Notes: generated by a model not told the origin, from the sequence alone. A DNA stretch of 35,472 bases from Sulfitobacter sp. (GCA_024636445.1 JAGXHE010000151.1:1-35472), one strand, 5' to 3'; positions 1-8,023 are shown, counted from the first letter of the stretch. A program made the numbers and translations.

Positions 1-1
1 G

Positions 2-181
2 CTGCGGGCCGAATGGCGCGAACAGGCGCAGGCGGGCGTGGCCGAACAGACCGAAGATGCGTTTGTAGATGTCGGCATGATCGAATACGACAATTCCTTG
101 CGGCGCAAACTGATCCTTGGCGTCTACGTGGTGCCCACGGTCCTGGTGGGCGTCATCATCTATCTGACCAATTTCGCCTGA
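2..181 (+). CDS. C-terminal fragment of a membrane protein (5' end outside window)
   Basis: An open frame runs in from the left edge and ends in TGA. The 59 visible residues have a charged, Glu/Gln/Ala-rich stretch followed by one strongly hydrophobic segment (about residues 36-58, from KLILGVYVVPTVLVGVIIY) and a very short tail, so the protein probably ends with a membrane anchor. The ribosome binding site of the next gene lies just after its stop codon, so the two are probably co-transcribed. The family cannot be named from this fragment; the frame is judged real from its composition and tight spacing. Confidence 0.6.
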   Translation: MRAEWREQAQAGVAEQTEDAFVDVGMIEYDNSLRRKLILGVYVVPTVLVGVIIYLTNFA

Positions 182-193
182 ATGGAGGCCAAT

Positions 194-841
194 ATGCGGT
201 TTATCAAGTGGTTCGTCATCATCGTGTTCTGGGTCTTTGTGGCGGCTTTTTTCCACTACACCCTGCCGCAAAAAGACATCGTGCGGATCGTGGACACCTA
301 CGAAAAGCGCATTGATCCGGGCGAAAACTGGTGGTTCTGGGCGCAGGCCGATGTGGGCACGGACGGCACTGTTCCCAATCGCGACGTTTTCTTTATTCAG
401 GCGGTGCGCGAAAACGGGCGGGTGATCGTCTATCGCAACGAAGACACAGGCTGGGGTTGGCCGCCTTATTTCAAATTTGACACATCGAACCTGCAGGCCG
501 AAGCCGCCGATCTGAAATCGACCAAAGCCGATCCAAAATACGCAGTGATCAAACACTACGGCTGGCGCTTTGAGTTTCTGACCGCCTTTCCAAACGCGAT
601 CAGCATAACGCCGGTCGATGGACCTGATGCGCCCAAGGGCATTCCGTTTCTGAACATCATTATCCTGACGCTGTTCTTCATGGTGGTCTATTTTATCTGG
701 GTGCGCTGGCGTCGGTTCCGCCGGTCGCGTCTCGACCCCAGATTTGAGGAAATGCAGGACAACTGGGAGGCCGCAGGCGATGCCATGTCCGACCGACGCA
801 GCCGGTTCTCGCGCTGGCTGGGAACGTGGCGGGCCAAATAG
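194..841 (+). CDS. DUF1523 family membrane protein
   Basis: This 215-residue protein matches my recollection of the DUF1523 family, common in Rhodobacterales and of unknown function. It has an N-terminal membrane segment (about residues 4-21, FIKWFVIIVFWVFVAAFF), an extracytoplasmic domain of about 120 residues containing the run VRIVDTYEKRI, and a second membrane segment near residues 155-173 followed by a basic, Arg-rich cytoplasmic tail. An ATG at 182 is in frame, but the ATG at 194 has a good GGAGG Shine-Dalgarno site six bases upstream (184-188) and is preferred. It follows the preceding membrane-protein gene directly and is probably in the same operon. The function is unknown. Confidence 0.85.
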   Translation: MRFIKWFVIIVFWVFVAAFFHYTLPQKDIVRIVDTYEKRIDPGENWWFWAQADVGTDGTVPNRDVFFIQAVRENGRVIVYRNEDTGWGWPPYFKFDTSNLQAEAADLKSTKADPKYAVIKHYGWRFEFLTAFPNAISITPVDGPDAPKGIPFLNIIILTLFFMVVYFIWVRWRRFRRSRLDPRFEEMQDNWEAAGDAMSDRRSRFSRWLGTWRAK

Positions 842-915
842 GGGCGCTTGCGCTCATGGGTATGTGATCGCGCCAAGGGTGGACTTGGGGTGACGCCTGG
901 GCCATTGGGTGCGGA

Positions 916-1263
916 ATGATGGTTGTGCGATCTCTTCTTCTGGCCTTGATGGTCTTTGTGGCGATGCCGTGGGGGGCGTTTTCCGCCGTGTATCCGGCAT
1001 TGGGCAAGCCTTCGCACGTGTTTGCCGAATTTGCCGAAGACGCCGCGCATCTGTCGGCAGAGCCTGTGTCTATCGAGCGACCGCGCAAGCGGTGCCGCAC
1101 GGCGACTTTGCCGGGATCACCCTGCGCGCAGGATGTGCGGTTGCAAGACGGCTTGTCGTTGAACGCACCTGTGCGTGACGCGGGCCAGCCTGTGCCGCGT
1201 GACACGGTGTTGCGCAGCGGCATGGACAAGCCGCCCCCTCAGGGACCGCCGCGCCTGATCTGA
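916..1263 (+). CDS. Small secreted hypothetical protein
   Basis: A 115-residue frame begins with two adjacent ATG codons (916 and 919) and has a convincing Sec signal peptide: basic n-region, hydrophobic core LLLALMVFVAM, and a likely cleavage after AFSA near residue 24. The mature part is polar and proline/arginine-rich, with only two cysteines (RKRCRTATLPGSPCAQD), which could form one disulfide. No family is recognised. It lies 55 bases upstream of the L,D-transpeptidase gene on the same strand. A competing leftward frame (693-1229) overlaps it but lacks recognisable protein character. The signal peptide is the main evidence, so confidence is moderate. Confidence 0.55.
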   Translation: MMVVRSLLLALMVFVAMPWGAFSAVYPALGKPSHVFAEFAEDAAHLSAEPVSIERPRKRCRTATLPGSPCAQDVRLQDGLSLNAPVRDAGQPVPRDTVLRSGMDKPPPQGPPRLI

Positions 1264-1318
1264 CCGGAACCCCGGCGCGACTGCGTCATTCCCGATCAGA
1301 TCAAAAGGATACCCCAAA

Positions 1319-2008
1319 ATGTTGACCCGACGTATGTTTGTCGCCTGCGGGGCGATGGCAGGGCTTGGCGCTTGTGCCAGCCCCGAACCCACACCCGTAG
1401 CGGCCCCCGCACCCGTGATCCCACCCTTGCCTGCCTTTTATCAGGCCATACCGGACGAACCTTACCCCGTGCCCGCAGTGCCCGAAGGCATTCTGAAACC
1501 ACACCTTTGGCGGCAAGAGGTGGCGAACCTGTGGCCGCAGCACGCCCGTGGCACCATTGTCGTCGATCCCGATGACGCGCTGCTGTACTTTGTCGAAAGC
1601 CCAGAGACCGCGACCCGCTATGGCGTCAGTGTTGGTGCTGCGGGCTTTGCGTGGAATGGCACGGCGCGGTTGCAGTTTCGACGCGAATGGCCAATCTGGA
1701 AAGTGCCCGCAACGATGATCGCGCGCAAACCGGAACTGGCGCCCTATTCCGTCGCCAAGGGCGGGATGCCGCCCGGTCCGGGCAATCCGATGGGCGCGCG
1801 GGCGCTCTATCTGTTTCAGAACGGTGTCGACACGCTGTACCGCATTCATGGTGACGCCGACCCGCGCGAACTGGGGCGGCCTGTGTCATCAGGTTGTATC
1901 CGGATGCTGAACCAGGACGCGATCCACCTGTATGATCGTGCACTGCACGGCGCGTCGGTGATCGTGTTGCCCTCGTTGAAACGATCTGGCGTCGACACCG
2001 TCTATTAA
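1319..2008 (+). CDS. L,D-transpeptidase (YkuD domain), probable lipoprotein
   Basis: This is a peptidoglycan L,D-transpeptidase of the ErfK/YbiS type, which forms 3-3 crosslinks or attaches proteins to the wall in the periplasm. The catalytic motif is clear: His177 in YRIHGD and Cys193 in SSGCIRM, followed by the usual Asp-rich helix NQDAIHLYDR. The N-terminus has a twin Arg (RRMF) and a lipobox-like LGAC with Cys19, so it may be an exported lipoprotein. A proline/alanine-rich linker follows before the YkuD domain (about residues 77-218). The length of 229 residues suits the small one-domain family members. AAAAGGAT about 10 bases before the ATG serves as ribosome binding site. It converges on the glycosyltransferase gene. 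Confidence 0.9.
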   Translation: MLTRRMFVACGAMAGLGACASPEPTPVAAPAPVIPPLPAFYQAIPDEPYPVPAVPEGILKPHLWRQEVANLWPQHARGTIVVDPDDALLYFVESPETATRYGVSVGAAGFAWNGTARLQFRREWPIWKVPATMIARKPELAPYSVAKGGMPPGPGNPMGARALYLFQNGVDTLYRIHGDADPRELGRPVSSGCIRMLNQDAIHLYDRALHGASVIVLPSLKRSGVDTVY

Positions 2009-2059
2009 AGTGGAACACTGCGGGCCCAAGGCTGCGTGCAAGCGATAGCGCGCGCGGCC

Positions 2060-3637
2060 TTAATCTGCGAACAGGTAGTGGGCGCTGGCGACCTTTTGGC
2101 TTTGGTCTTCGCCGATGCCCAGAAACGCTGTCAGGGCGCGGGCGTTTTCCTCGACCGTGGCACCCTCGCGCATCCGGCTCAGGTTTTCGAATTCGGCGTC
2201 GCGGATGCGGTCGCTTTCGAAGACCATATCGTTGCGAATCGTCGGCAGCAGCCGCTCGAGCGTTTCCGAACTGGTCTGCTCGCCCGCCAGACCCACGCGC
2301 ATGGCGTGCCCGACCAGATAGTCATCGGTAAACTTGCACTGGATTTCCAGCATCCGTGTCACCGACCGGTCGCCTGCGAAATCCTGCAACAGGTCCAGCT
2401 CACCGGGGTCCATGCAGACGATCAGACGGTCGGTTTCGTAATAGTCGAACAGCATCCGCATCAGCGCGCGGCGGTGGCGCGTGCGTTTGCCCAGCGTTTT
2501 CTGGATGCCGCCCAGATCGGGCAGCGGTGTGTTCTCTTCGTTAAAGAGGTATTCGATCGCGGGCACGTTGGTGACCTGTCTGATCCGCTCGAGCACCCGC
2601 TTTGCCACGTGCCATTTCTTGCAGATCACGATCATCAGCTCGCGTTCGCGGCCCAGCGTTGATTCGGTTTCCCAGAATCGCGTGGCAAAGCGCCGCCCGA
2701 TGCGGCCCCGCCCGCTGAGGAATTTGAACAGGCTGCGCCCTTCGTTCGATATCTGGAAAGGCACCCCTTTGGCGGCATAAAGCAGACCCAGACGGCGTTT
2801 GAGATCGAAAGCCTCCGGGCTGATCTTGCGTGCGAACAAAAAGTCCTGGCTGAGCAGCAGATCGTAGTGATCGTCGTAGAATACCACCGGCATCCCGTAG
2901 TCGGTGAACATCAGGAAGGTCAGTGTGCGCGAGCGGATTTCGGTCTCGGGGACGACGTGGCGCACGACGGTCTGAAAGAACGTCTCGTCGGGTATCCATG
3001 TGGTGCGGAAAAACCGCATCACGTCGCGGCGTTTCTTGGTAAATTCCAGCACCCATTCGACGGTGCGTCGGCGCAGGCACCACCACTGGCTGCCGATCTG
3101 GATCTGAATGTCGCTGGGGACTTCGCGCGTCAGTCCAAGTCGCTGTTGCAGGTGATAGCTCGCATAAAACAGCCACTTTCGTGTGCGTTCATTGAAGAAA
3201 TGGCGGTAGATCAGCCGCTCTTCCTTCATGCCGGTCTTGATCCAGTCGCTTTCGAAATAGTCGAAGCTTTCGATGAAGTCGGCGTCGTTGTCATCAAGGA
3301 ACTGGTGGGTGTATTCGGCGGATTTTATCGCCATGCAATCGCCTGAAAGCATGTAGAAATGCGTGGCACGCGGAAAGGCCTTGATGGCGGATTCCACCGC
3401 ATAAAGTGTAGCCTGAACCAGTGACCATTCCCCCCAGCCGCATTTGATGCGCTTGTGCGAAAAGGTGACGTTGGGGTTGTCGTCCAGTGCGGCGCGGATC
3501 GTTTTGAAGTGTTCGGATTTTGCCGATGCATCAAAGTGAATCGACATGCAGTCGCCCGCCGCAGTCAGACGCTCTGCCTGCTTGATGATGGCGTCCGGGT
3601 CCTTGTGACACAGCAATATGTAGGCGATTTTGGCCAT
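2060..3637 (-). CDS. GT14 (core-2/I-branching type) glycosyltransferase with DUF5928-like tail
   Basis: The N-terminal ~250 residues (starting AKIAYILLCHKDPDAI) match the Branch family, PF02485, which transfers GlcNAc or xylose in beta-1,6 or related linkages. Typical features are the early HFDAS, a WGEWSLVQATL helix, the LSGDCMAIKS strand and the QWWCLRRRTVEW segment. The remaining ~270 residues resemble the DUF5928 tail I associate with roseobacter versions; its role is unknown. At 525 residues it fits that two-part architecture. There is no signal peptide, so it probably acts in the cytoplasm or at the inner membrane. No strong Shine-Dalgarno site precedes the ATG. It is divergent from a sulfotransferase gene across 143 bases, which suggests joint work on a surface or exported glycan (inference). 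Confidence 0.85.
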   Translation of the reverse strand: MAKIAYILLCHKDPDAIIKQAERLTAAGDCMSIHFDASAKSEHFKTIRAALDDNPNVTFSHKRIKCGWGEWSLVQATLYAVESAIKAFPRATHFYMLSGDCMAIKSAEYTHQFLDDNDADFIESFDYFESDWIKTGMKEERLIYRHFFNERTRKWLFYASYHLQQRLGLTREVPSDIQIQIGSQWWCLRRRTVEWVLEFTKKRRDVMRFFRTTWIPDETFFQTVVRHVVPETEIRSRTLTFLMFTDYGMPVVFYDDHYDLLLSQDFLFARKISPEAFDLKRRLGLLYAAKGVPFQISNEGRSLFKFLSGRGRIGRRFATRFWETESTLGRERELMIVICKKWHVAKRVLERIRQVTNVPAIEYLFNEENTPLPDLGGIQKTLGKRTRHRRALMRMLFDYYETDRLIVCMDPGELDLLQDFAGDRSVTRMLEIQCKFTDDYLVGHAMRVGLAGEQTSSETLERLLPTIRNDMVFESDRIRDAEFENLSRMREGATVEENARALTAFLGIGEDQSQKVASAHYLFAD

Positions 3638-3739
3638 ATCAGAAATTTACAGACCCTTTACCTGTCGATGTTTACCTAGATAGTGATGAAGGGAGATTGA
3701 ATAAACAGCATTTATTTGCTTTTTTGCTTCGACAGACAA

Positions 3740-3761
3740 CTGCTGCCCATTGAAGCAGCAG
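3740..3761. promoter_or_regulatory. Inverted repeat in the divergent glycosyltransferase/sulfotransferase promoter region
   Basis: A perfect 7-base inverted repeat (CTGCTGC / GCAGCAG, 8-base spacer) lies 20 bases before the sulfotransferase ATG, within an intergenic stretch of 143 bases (3638-3780) that is visibly more AT-rich than the flanking genes. It could be a hairpin in the leader or an operator. The same stretch holds three copies of TTTAC (3649-3675 region) and an AGAGGA ribosome binding site at 3768-3773. Confidence 0.35.
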
Positions 3762-3780
3762 GAAATCAGAGGACGACAGT

Positions 3781-4599
3781 ATGGGTTTCCCCGGAACGTG
3801 GATGACGGAAAGCGAAAGCGTGGTGTATCGCGTGGTGCCCAAATGCGCCTGCTCGACCATCGGCCAGATCATGTATTACTCGGATCACGGCGAATTTTTC
3901 GACGGTGATATTCACGACGCCAAGGGCGGGATGCACAAGTGGGCGCTTGAGGACAGTCAGCCGCCGATCACCAGCAATGTGCTAAACCACAGCTCCTATG
4001 CTTTCACCTGCGTGCGCAATCCCTACACGCGCATCCTGTCGTCGTTCTTCGACAAGATTTGCGGCATCCAACGCAACGGCAAACGCTATCGCGGCAATCT
4101 GGTGCCGTTGCTGATCCAGAAATACGGAATCGATGTGGGTGGCGACGACGGCAAGCAGGAGTTCGATCAGATCGCCAGCTTTCGCCGGTTCTTGCTGTTC
4201 ACCCGCGACACCATCCGCTGGCGCAAACCGATGGAGCCGGACATTCACTGGTCGGCCATGTCAGGTCACGTGTCCACGTTCATCGTGAACGGCGGAAAAT
4301 ACGACAAGATCATCTGGACGGAAAAGTTCAACGAAGGCATGGAGGAGGTCCTGCAGGCCATCGACACGCCGAACAAGGTCGACATCGCCGAAATCCCGCG
4401 CTTTAACGAAAGCGAGGGGCACGGGCCCAAGAGGGCGCATCCGGTCGAGGATTACTTTGACGATCTGTCGATGCATCTGGTCTACGAGATCTACAAACGG
4501 GACTTCGAGGTCTTCAAATACGACTTTGAAAACCCCGCCAACAAAATGCCGATCGCCGAGATTGATCTGGACGAGGTGCACAAGAAGCTGGGCGATTAA
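3781..4599 (+). CDS. Sulfotransferase family protein (Sulfotransfer_2-like)
   Basis: This 272-residue protein has both PAPS-binding signatures of carbohydrate sulfotransferases. The 5'-phosphosulfate loop is VPKCACSTIGQ (Lys21 to Gln29), the form seen in PF03567-type enzymes, and the 3'-phosphate site is CVRNPYTRILSSFF (Arg79, Ser87/Ser88). It should transfer sulfate from PAPS to a sugar hydroxyl. There is no signal peptide or membrane segment, so it is predicted to be cytoplasmic, unlike the Golgi-anchored eukaryotic relatives. AGAGGA gives a ribosome binding site. Its last bases overlap the stop codon of the convergent SGNH hydrolase gene. Together with the divergent GT14 enzyme it suggests a sulfated glycan; the acceptor cannot be told from sequence. 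Confidence 0.85.
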   Translation: MGFPGTWMTESESVVYRVVPKCACSTIGQIMYYSDHGEFFDGDIHDAKGGMHKWALEDSQPPITSNVLNHSSYAFTCVRNPYTRILSSFFDKICGIQRNGKRYRGNLVPLLIQKYGIDVGGDDGKQEFDQIASFRRFLLFTRDTIRWRKPMEPDIHWSAMSGHVSTFIVNGGKYDKIIWTEKFNEGMEEVLQAIDTPNKVDIAEIPRFNESEGHGPKRAHPVEDYFDDLSMHLVYEIYKRDFEVFKYDFENPANKMPIAEIDLDEVHKKLGD

Positions 4600-5264
4600 C
4601 CGCCCGCTTCTGCTATGATTCGGGCCACGCGTTTGCCTGCCGCTGCCGTACCCTTCGTGCTGGGGTGGATCATGTCGGCGGCGTGAAACGATCTGTCGCC
4701 TGCCGGCACCAGATCGGCCATCGGCACGAACCAGACGCCAGCGTCGCGTGCCGCCATCTGGCTTACGCGCGCATCCAGCTCGTTGCCCTCGTCGCGGCAG
4801 TGTTCGATGGGCGAGCCACGGCCCGGACTGCGCAGGTATCCCACGTAGATCACCCGCGCACCTGCACGGCGCATCTTGGAGACCAGCGCCGGAATTTCAC
4901 CTCGAGTGCCGTCCTTCGAGATCATCTTCTGCATTTTGCGGTCGCACCGTGAACAATTGCAGCCCAGCCATAGATCGTTGCCGCCACCGTTCATGATCAC
5001 CCATTTCCACGGGCCACCGCGATACTGGCGTGAGATGTTGAACCCCATCGCCCCGGTCAGCGGCAGATTGTAGATCATCCGCGCGCCCATCACCGAGCGG
5101 TTGGAGACGCGCTGGCTGAGTTCATGCTCGACCACGTCGGGAATCGAGCGGTCAGACCGCGAATGGGTCGCGAAAAACGAATCTCCAATCGCCAGGATGC
5201 GTGCCTGTTCCGCGCCCACAGGCGGGGACACCAACAGCAAGATCATCAGCAAGATCGGTTTCAT
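4596..5264 (-). CDS. SGNH/GDSL-type hydrolase, exported
   Basis: This is an SGNH-fold esterase or lipase-like hydrolase. Block I is AIGDSFF with nucleophile Ser29, the oxyanion Asn is in NGGGNDLW (Asn96), and the catalytic Asp/His pair is DMIHPS (Asp197, His200). The chosen ATG gives a clear signal peptide ([17 protein letters not shown]) and a 222-residue protein; an in-frame ATG 39 bases earlier would add a non-signal extension. A CNCSRC cluster (Cys102, 104, 107) follows directly after the oxyanion Asn and is unusual. It is tail-to-tail with the sulfotransferase gene. A role in removing acyl groups from a periplasmic or exported glycan would fit the context, but this is inference. Confidence 0.85.
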   Translation of the reverse strand: MKPILLMILLLVSPPVGAEQARILAIGDSFFATHSRSDRSIPDVVEHELSQRVSNRSVMGARMIYNLPLTGAMGFNISRQYRGGPWKWVIMNGGGNDLWLGCNCSRCDRKMQKMISKDGTRGEIPALVSKMRRAGARVIYVGYLRSPGRGSPIEHCRDEGNELDARVSQMAARDAGVWFVPMADLVPAGDRSFHAADMIHPSTKGTAAAGKRVARIIAEAGG

Positions 5265-5320
5265 CCAGAGTCCCTTCAAACAAAACATACTACTTCCTTG
5301 CATTACTTTGGCGAGAAAAT

Positions 5321-5361
5321 GTGAAAGTGGTGCGGCGATATTGTGAAATGCGCCACTTCAC
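5321..5361. promoter_or_regulatory. Stem-loop in the smpB leader
   Basis: GTGAAAGTGGTGC (5321-5333) can pair with GCGCCACTTCAC (5350-5361): twelve pairs, one of them G-U, with a single bulged A and a 16-base loop. The structure ends 16 bases before the proposed smpB ATG, which has no visible Shine-Dalgarno site. It also lies upstream of the leftward SGNH gene, so it could instead be a protein-binding dyad between two divergent promoters. Confidence 0.4.
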
Positions 5362-5377
5362 CTTACATCCCAATTCT

Positions 5378-5857
5378 ATGTCACAGGTTAAGAACGCAGA
5401 CCCCAACTACAAAGTGATCGCCGAAAACCGGCGGGCACGGTTTGACTATGCCATCGAGGAAGATCTTGAATGCGGGATCATCCTTGAAGGCTCCGAGGTC
5501 AAATCGATGCGCCAGGGCGGCTCGAACATCGCGGAAAGCTATGCCGCCGTAGAGGATGGCGAGCTTTGGCTGGTGAACAGCTATGTCGCACCCTACGAGC
5601 AGGCCAAGACCTTTCGCCACGACGAGCGCCGCCGCCGCAAGCTGCTGGTCAGCCGCAAGCAGATGTCGCACCTGTGGAACGAGACCCAGCGCAAGGGCAT
5701 GACGCTGGTGCCTTTGGTTTTGTATTTCAACCACCGTGGCATGGCCAAGATCAAGATCGGCATCGCCAAGGGCAAGAAGAACCACGACAAACGCGAGACT
5801 GCGGCCAAGCGGGACTGGAGCCGTCAAAAGGCGCGATTGCTCAAGGATCACGGCTAA
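5378..5857 (+). CDS. smpB: SsrA-binding protein SmpB
   Basis: SmpB binds tmRNA and brings it to stalled ribosomes for trans-translation. The 159-residue product has the family hallmarks: [14 protein letters not shown] at the start, the [11 protein letters not shown] strand, the SYVAPYEQ segment, and the basic C-terminal tail ([16 protein letters not shown]) that enters the mRNA channel. The frame is open further upstream, but the ATG at 5378 gives the usual family length and N-terminus. No Shine-Dalgarno sequence is evident before it, and a stem-loop lies in the leader. The tmRNA gene (ssrA) is not in this window. Confidence 0.96.
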   Translation: MSQVKNADPNYKVIAENRRARFDYAIEEDLECGIILEGSEVKSMRQGGSNIAESYAAVEDGELWLVNSYVAPYEQAKTFRHDERRRRKLLVSRKQMSHLWNETQRKGMTLVPLVLYFNHRGMAKIKIGIAKGKKNHDKRETAAKRDWSRQKARLLKDHG

Positions 5858-5956
5858 GCACTGCCTCCGAAGTGTTCTATCTTGCGAAGTGGCCCCTGCA
5901 AGGGTAGGGAAAGCACGTTTAAGCACGCACAGTTTATGCACGCACGGAGGCCACCC

Positions 5957-6811
5957 ATGTCCGATGATCCCAAAACGCTTGTCTCGACCGAATGGCTGGC
6001 CAAACACATCAAGGACCCGGATATGCGGATTCTGGATGCGTCGTGGTATCTGCCCGATGCCAAGCGCGACCCCAAGGCCGAATATGACGCGGCCCACATT
6101 CCCGGCGCGCGGTTCTTTGACATCGACGATATTTCGGACGCCCGATCGGACCTGCCGCATATGGCGCCTCCGGTCGAAAAGTTCATGTCGCGGATGCGGG
6201 CGATGGGCGTGGGCGACGGTCATCAGGTTGTGGTCTACGATGGTGCCGGCATCCTGTCGTCCCCGCGCGTGTGGTGGCTGTTTCGCCTGATGGGGCATGA
6301 AAACGTCGCCGTGCTGGATGGTGGTCTGCCCAAATGGCAAGCCGAAGGTCGCGGGACCGAGGATATGCCGCCCGTGGTCAAGGATCGCCACCTGACCGTG
6401 CGGTTCCAGAACCATCTGGTGCGCGATGTCACGCAGGTGTCGCAAGCGTCCAAACTGGGCGATGCGCAGATCATTGATGCCCGCTCTGCCGCCCGCTTCA
6501 AGGGCGAGGCACCAGAGCCGCGTGAGGGTCTGCGGGCCGGGCACATCCCCGGTTCGCGTAATGTGCCCTTTGACACGCTGCTGAACAGTGACAACACGCT
6601 GAAATCGTCCGAAGACGCCCGCGCGGTGTTCGAAGCGGCTGGCGTCGACCTGAGCGCGCCGCTGGTCACCACCTGTGGGTCGGGCATCACGGCGGCGATT
6701 CTGGCGCTGGCGCTCGAGCGGATCGGCGTCGATGCCTGGTCGCTTTATGATGGATCATGGGCCGAGTGGGGGATGTTCCCCACCGTGCCCGTCGCAACCG
6801 GAGACGCATGA
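5957..6811 (+). CDS. sseA: 3-mercaptopyruvate sulfurtransferase (tandem rhodanese)
   Basis: This 284-residue enzyme has two rhodanese domains: an inactive N-terminal one (about residues 8-140, with DASWYLP and HIPGARFFDID) and an active C-terminal one (about 160-280). The active-site loop is CGSGITA with Cys240. The CGSG form is typical of mercaptopyruvate sulfurtransferases rather than thiosulfate sulfurtransferases (CRKGVT). It moves sulfur from 3-mercaptopyruvate to a thiol acceptor. The ATG is preceded by GGAGG (5946-5950). The stop codon overlaps the start of an aminotransferase gene; since aspartate-type aminotransferases can convert cysteine to mercaptopyruvate, the two may form one cysteine-desulfuration route (inference). 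Confidence 0.93.
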   Translation: MSDDPKTLVSTEWLAKHIKDPDMRILDASWYLPDAKRDPKAEYDAAHIPGARFFDIDDISDARSDLPHMAPPVEKFMSRMRAMGVGDGHQVVVYDGAGILSSPRVWWLFRLMGHENVAVLDGGLPKWQAEGRGTEDMPPVVKDRHLTVRFQNHLVRDVTQVSQASKLGDAQIIDARSAARFKGEAPEPREGLRAGHIPGSRNVPFDTLLNSDNTLKSSEDARAVFEAAGVDLSAPLVTTCGSGITAAILALALERIGVDAWSLYDGSWAEWGMFPTVPVATGDA

Positions 6812-7995
6812 TGTTCGAAACTCTCAAGCCACAGGCCCCCGACAAGATCCTGTCGCTGATGGCCCAATACAAGGAAGACCCGCGCAGCACCAAGATCGAC
6901 CTTGGTGTGGGTGTCTACAAGGACGCCACGGGGCTGACGCCCGTGATGCGTGCGGTCAAGGCCGCCGAGCATACGCTCTGGCAGGAGCAGGACAGCAAGT
7001 CTTACGTCGGCCTGACCGGCGATCCTGCGTTTTCCGATGCGATGATCAAGCTGGTTCTGGGCGATGCGGTGCCGCGCAACACCATCGCGGCGGCGGCAAC
7101 ACCGGGCGGGACGGGTGCGGTGCGTCAGGCCTTTGAGATGATCCAGATGGCCAACCCAAAGGCGCGGGTGTTCGTGTCTGACCCTACGTGGCCCAACCAC
7201 GTGTCGATACTGCAATATCTGGGCATCGAAATGGTGCCTTACCGCTATTTCGACAGCGAAACGCGCAGCGTGTCCTTCGATGCAATGATCGACGACCTGA
7301 AGACGGCAACCAAGGGCGACGTGATCCTGTTGCACGGCTGCTGTCACAACCCCACCGGTGCCAATCTGACGATGGACCAGTGGGCCGAAGTCATCAAGGT
7401 GCTGCACGACACCGGTGCCACGCCGATGATCGACATCGCTTATCAGGGCTTTGGCGACGGTCTGGATGCGGACGCCGAAGGCACCCGTGCGGTCGCTGCT
7501 GCTGTACCGGAATGTCTGATTGCGGCCAGTTGTTCCAAGAACTTCGGTGTCTACCGTGAACGCACCGGCATCTTGATGGTGGTCGCTGCCGACACCGGCG
7601 CCTATGCGCTGAACCAGGGCACATTGGCTTACCTCAACCGTCAGAACTTCAGCTTTCCGCCCGATCACGGGGCGCGGATCGTGACGATGATCCTGACCGA
7701 CGACGCCCTGCGCGCCGATTGGCAGGCGGAACTGGAAGACGTGCGTCTGGGCATGCTGAGCCTGCGCAAGCAGTTGGCGGGCGAGTTGAAACGGTTGTCG
7801 AACTCGGACCGCTTTGATTTTCTGGCCGAGCATCGCGGCATGTTCTCGCGGCTGGGCACCACGCCCGAGCTGGTCGAGAAGCTGCGCGTCGATCACGGCA
7901 TCTATATGGTGGGCGACAGCCGCATGAACATTGCCGGCCTGAACGCCGAGACCATTCCTGTGCTGGCACGTGCGATCATCGACGCAGGCGTCTAG
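6811..7995 (+). CDS. Aspartate/aromatic amino acid aminotransferase (class I)
   Basis: This 394-residue PLP enzyme belongs to the subgroup of AspC and TyrB. Seen in the sequence are the PLP lysine Lys243 in SCSKNFGVYRERTG, the HGCCHNPTGANL cofactor loop, an arginine in LNRQNFSFPP aligned with the side-chain carboxylate-binding Arg of AspC, and GDSRMNIAGL with the C-terminal substrate-binding Arg. It should transaminate aspartate and/or aromatic amino acids with 2-oxoglutarate; the exact preference is not settled. Two adjacent ATG codons are possible (6808 and 6811). The second, MFETLKPQ, has GGAGA six bases upstream and matches the usual family start. It is translationally coupled to sseA and ends before a strong terminator. 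Confidence 0.92.
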   Translation: MFETLKPQAPDKILSLMAQYKEDPRSTKIDLGVGVYKDATGLTPVMRAVKAAEHTLWQEQDSKSYVGLTGDPAFSDAMIKLVLGDAVPRNTIAAAATPGGTGAVRQAFEMIQMANPKARVFVSDPTWPNHVSILQYLGIEMVPYRYFDSETRSVSFDAMIDDLKTATKGDVILLHGCCHNPTGANLTMDQWAEVIKVLHDTGATPMIDIAYQGFGDGLDADAEGTRAVAAAVPECLIAASCSKNFGVYRERTGILMVVAADTGAYALNQGTLAYLNRQNFSFPPDHGARIVTMILTDDALRADWQAELEDVRLGMLSLRKQLAGELKRLSNSDRFDFLAEHRGMFSRLGTTPELVEKLRVDHGIYMVGDSRMNIAGLNAETIPVLARAIIDAGV

Positions 7996-8023
7996 GCCGG
8001 TTCTTTTATAACGACGATTTCAG

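Noticed and set aside
693-1229. A minus-strand frame of 178 codons overlapping the small secreted protein gene
   Set aside because: Very Arg/Ser-rich with no signal peptide or domain, and it runs into the DUF1523 gene on the opposite strand.
5304-5956. A tmRNA (ssrA) gene near smpB
   Set aside because: No tRNA-Ala-like ends or tag-reading-frame features are seen around smpB.
5381-7896. Long minus-strand frames opposite smpB, sseA and the aminotransferase
   Set aside because: They mirror codon structure of well-identified genes and show no protein-like features.
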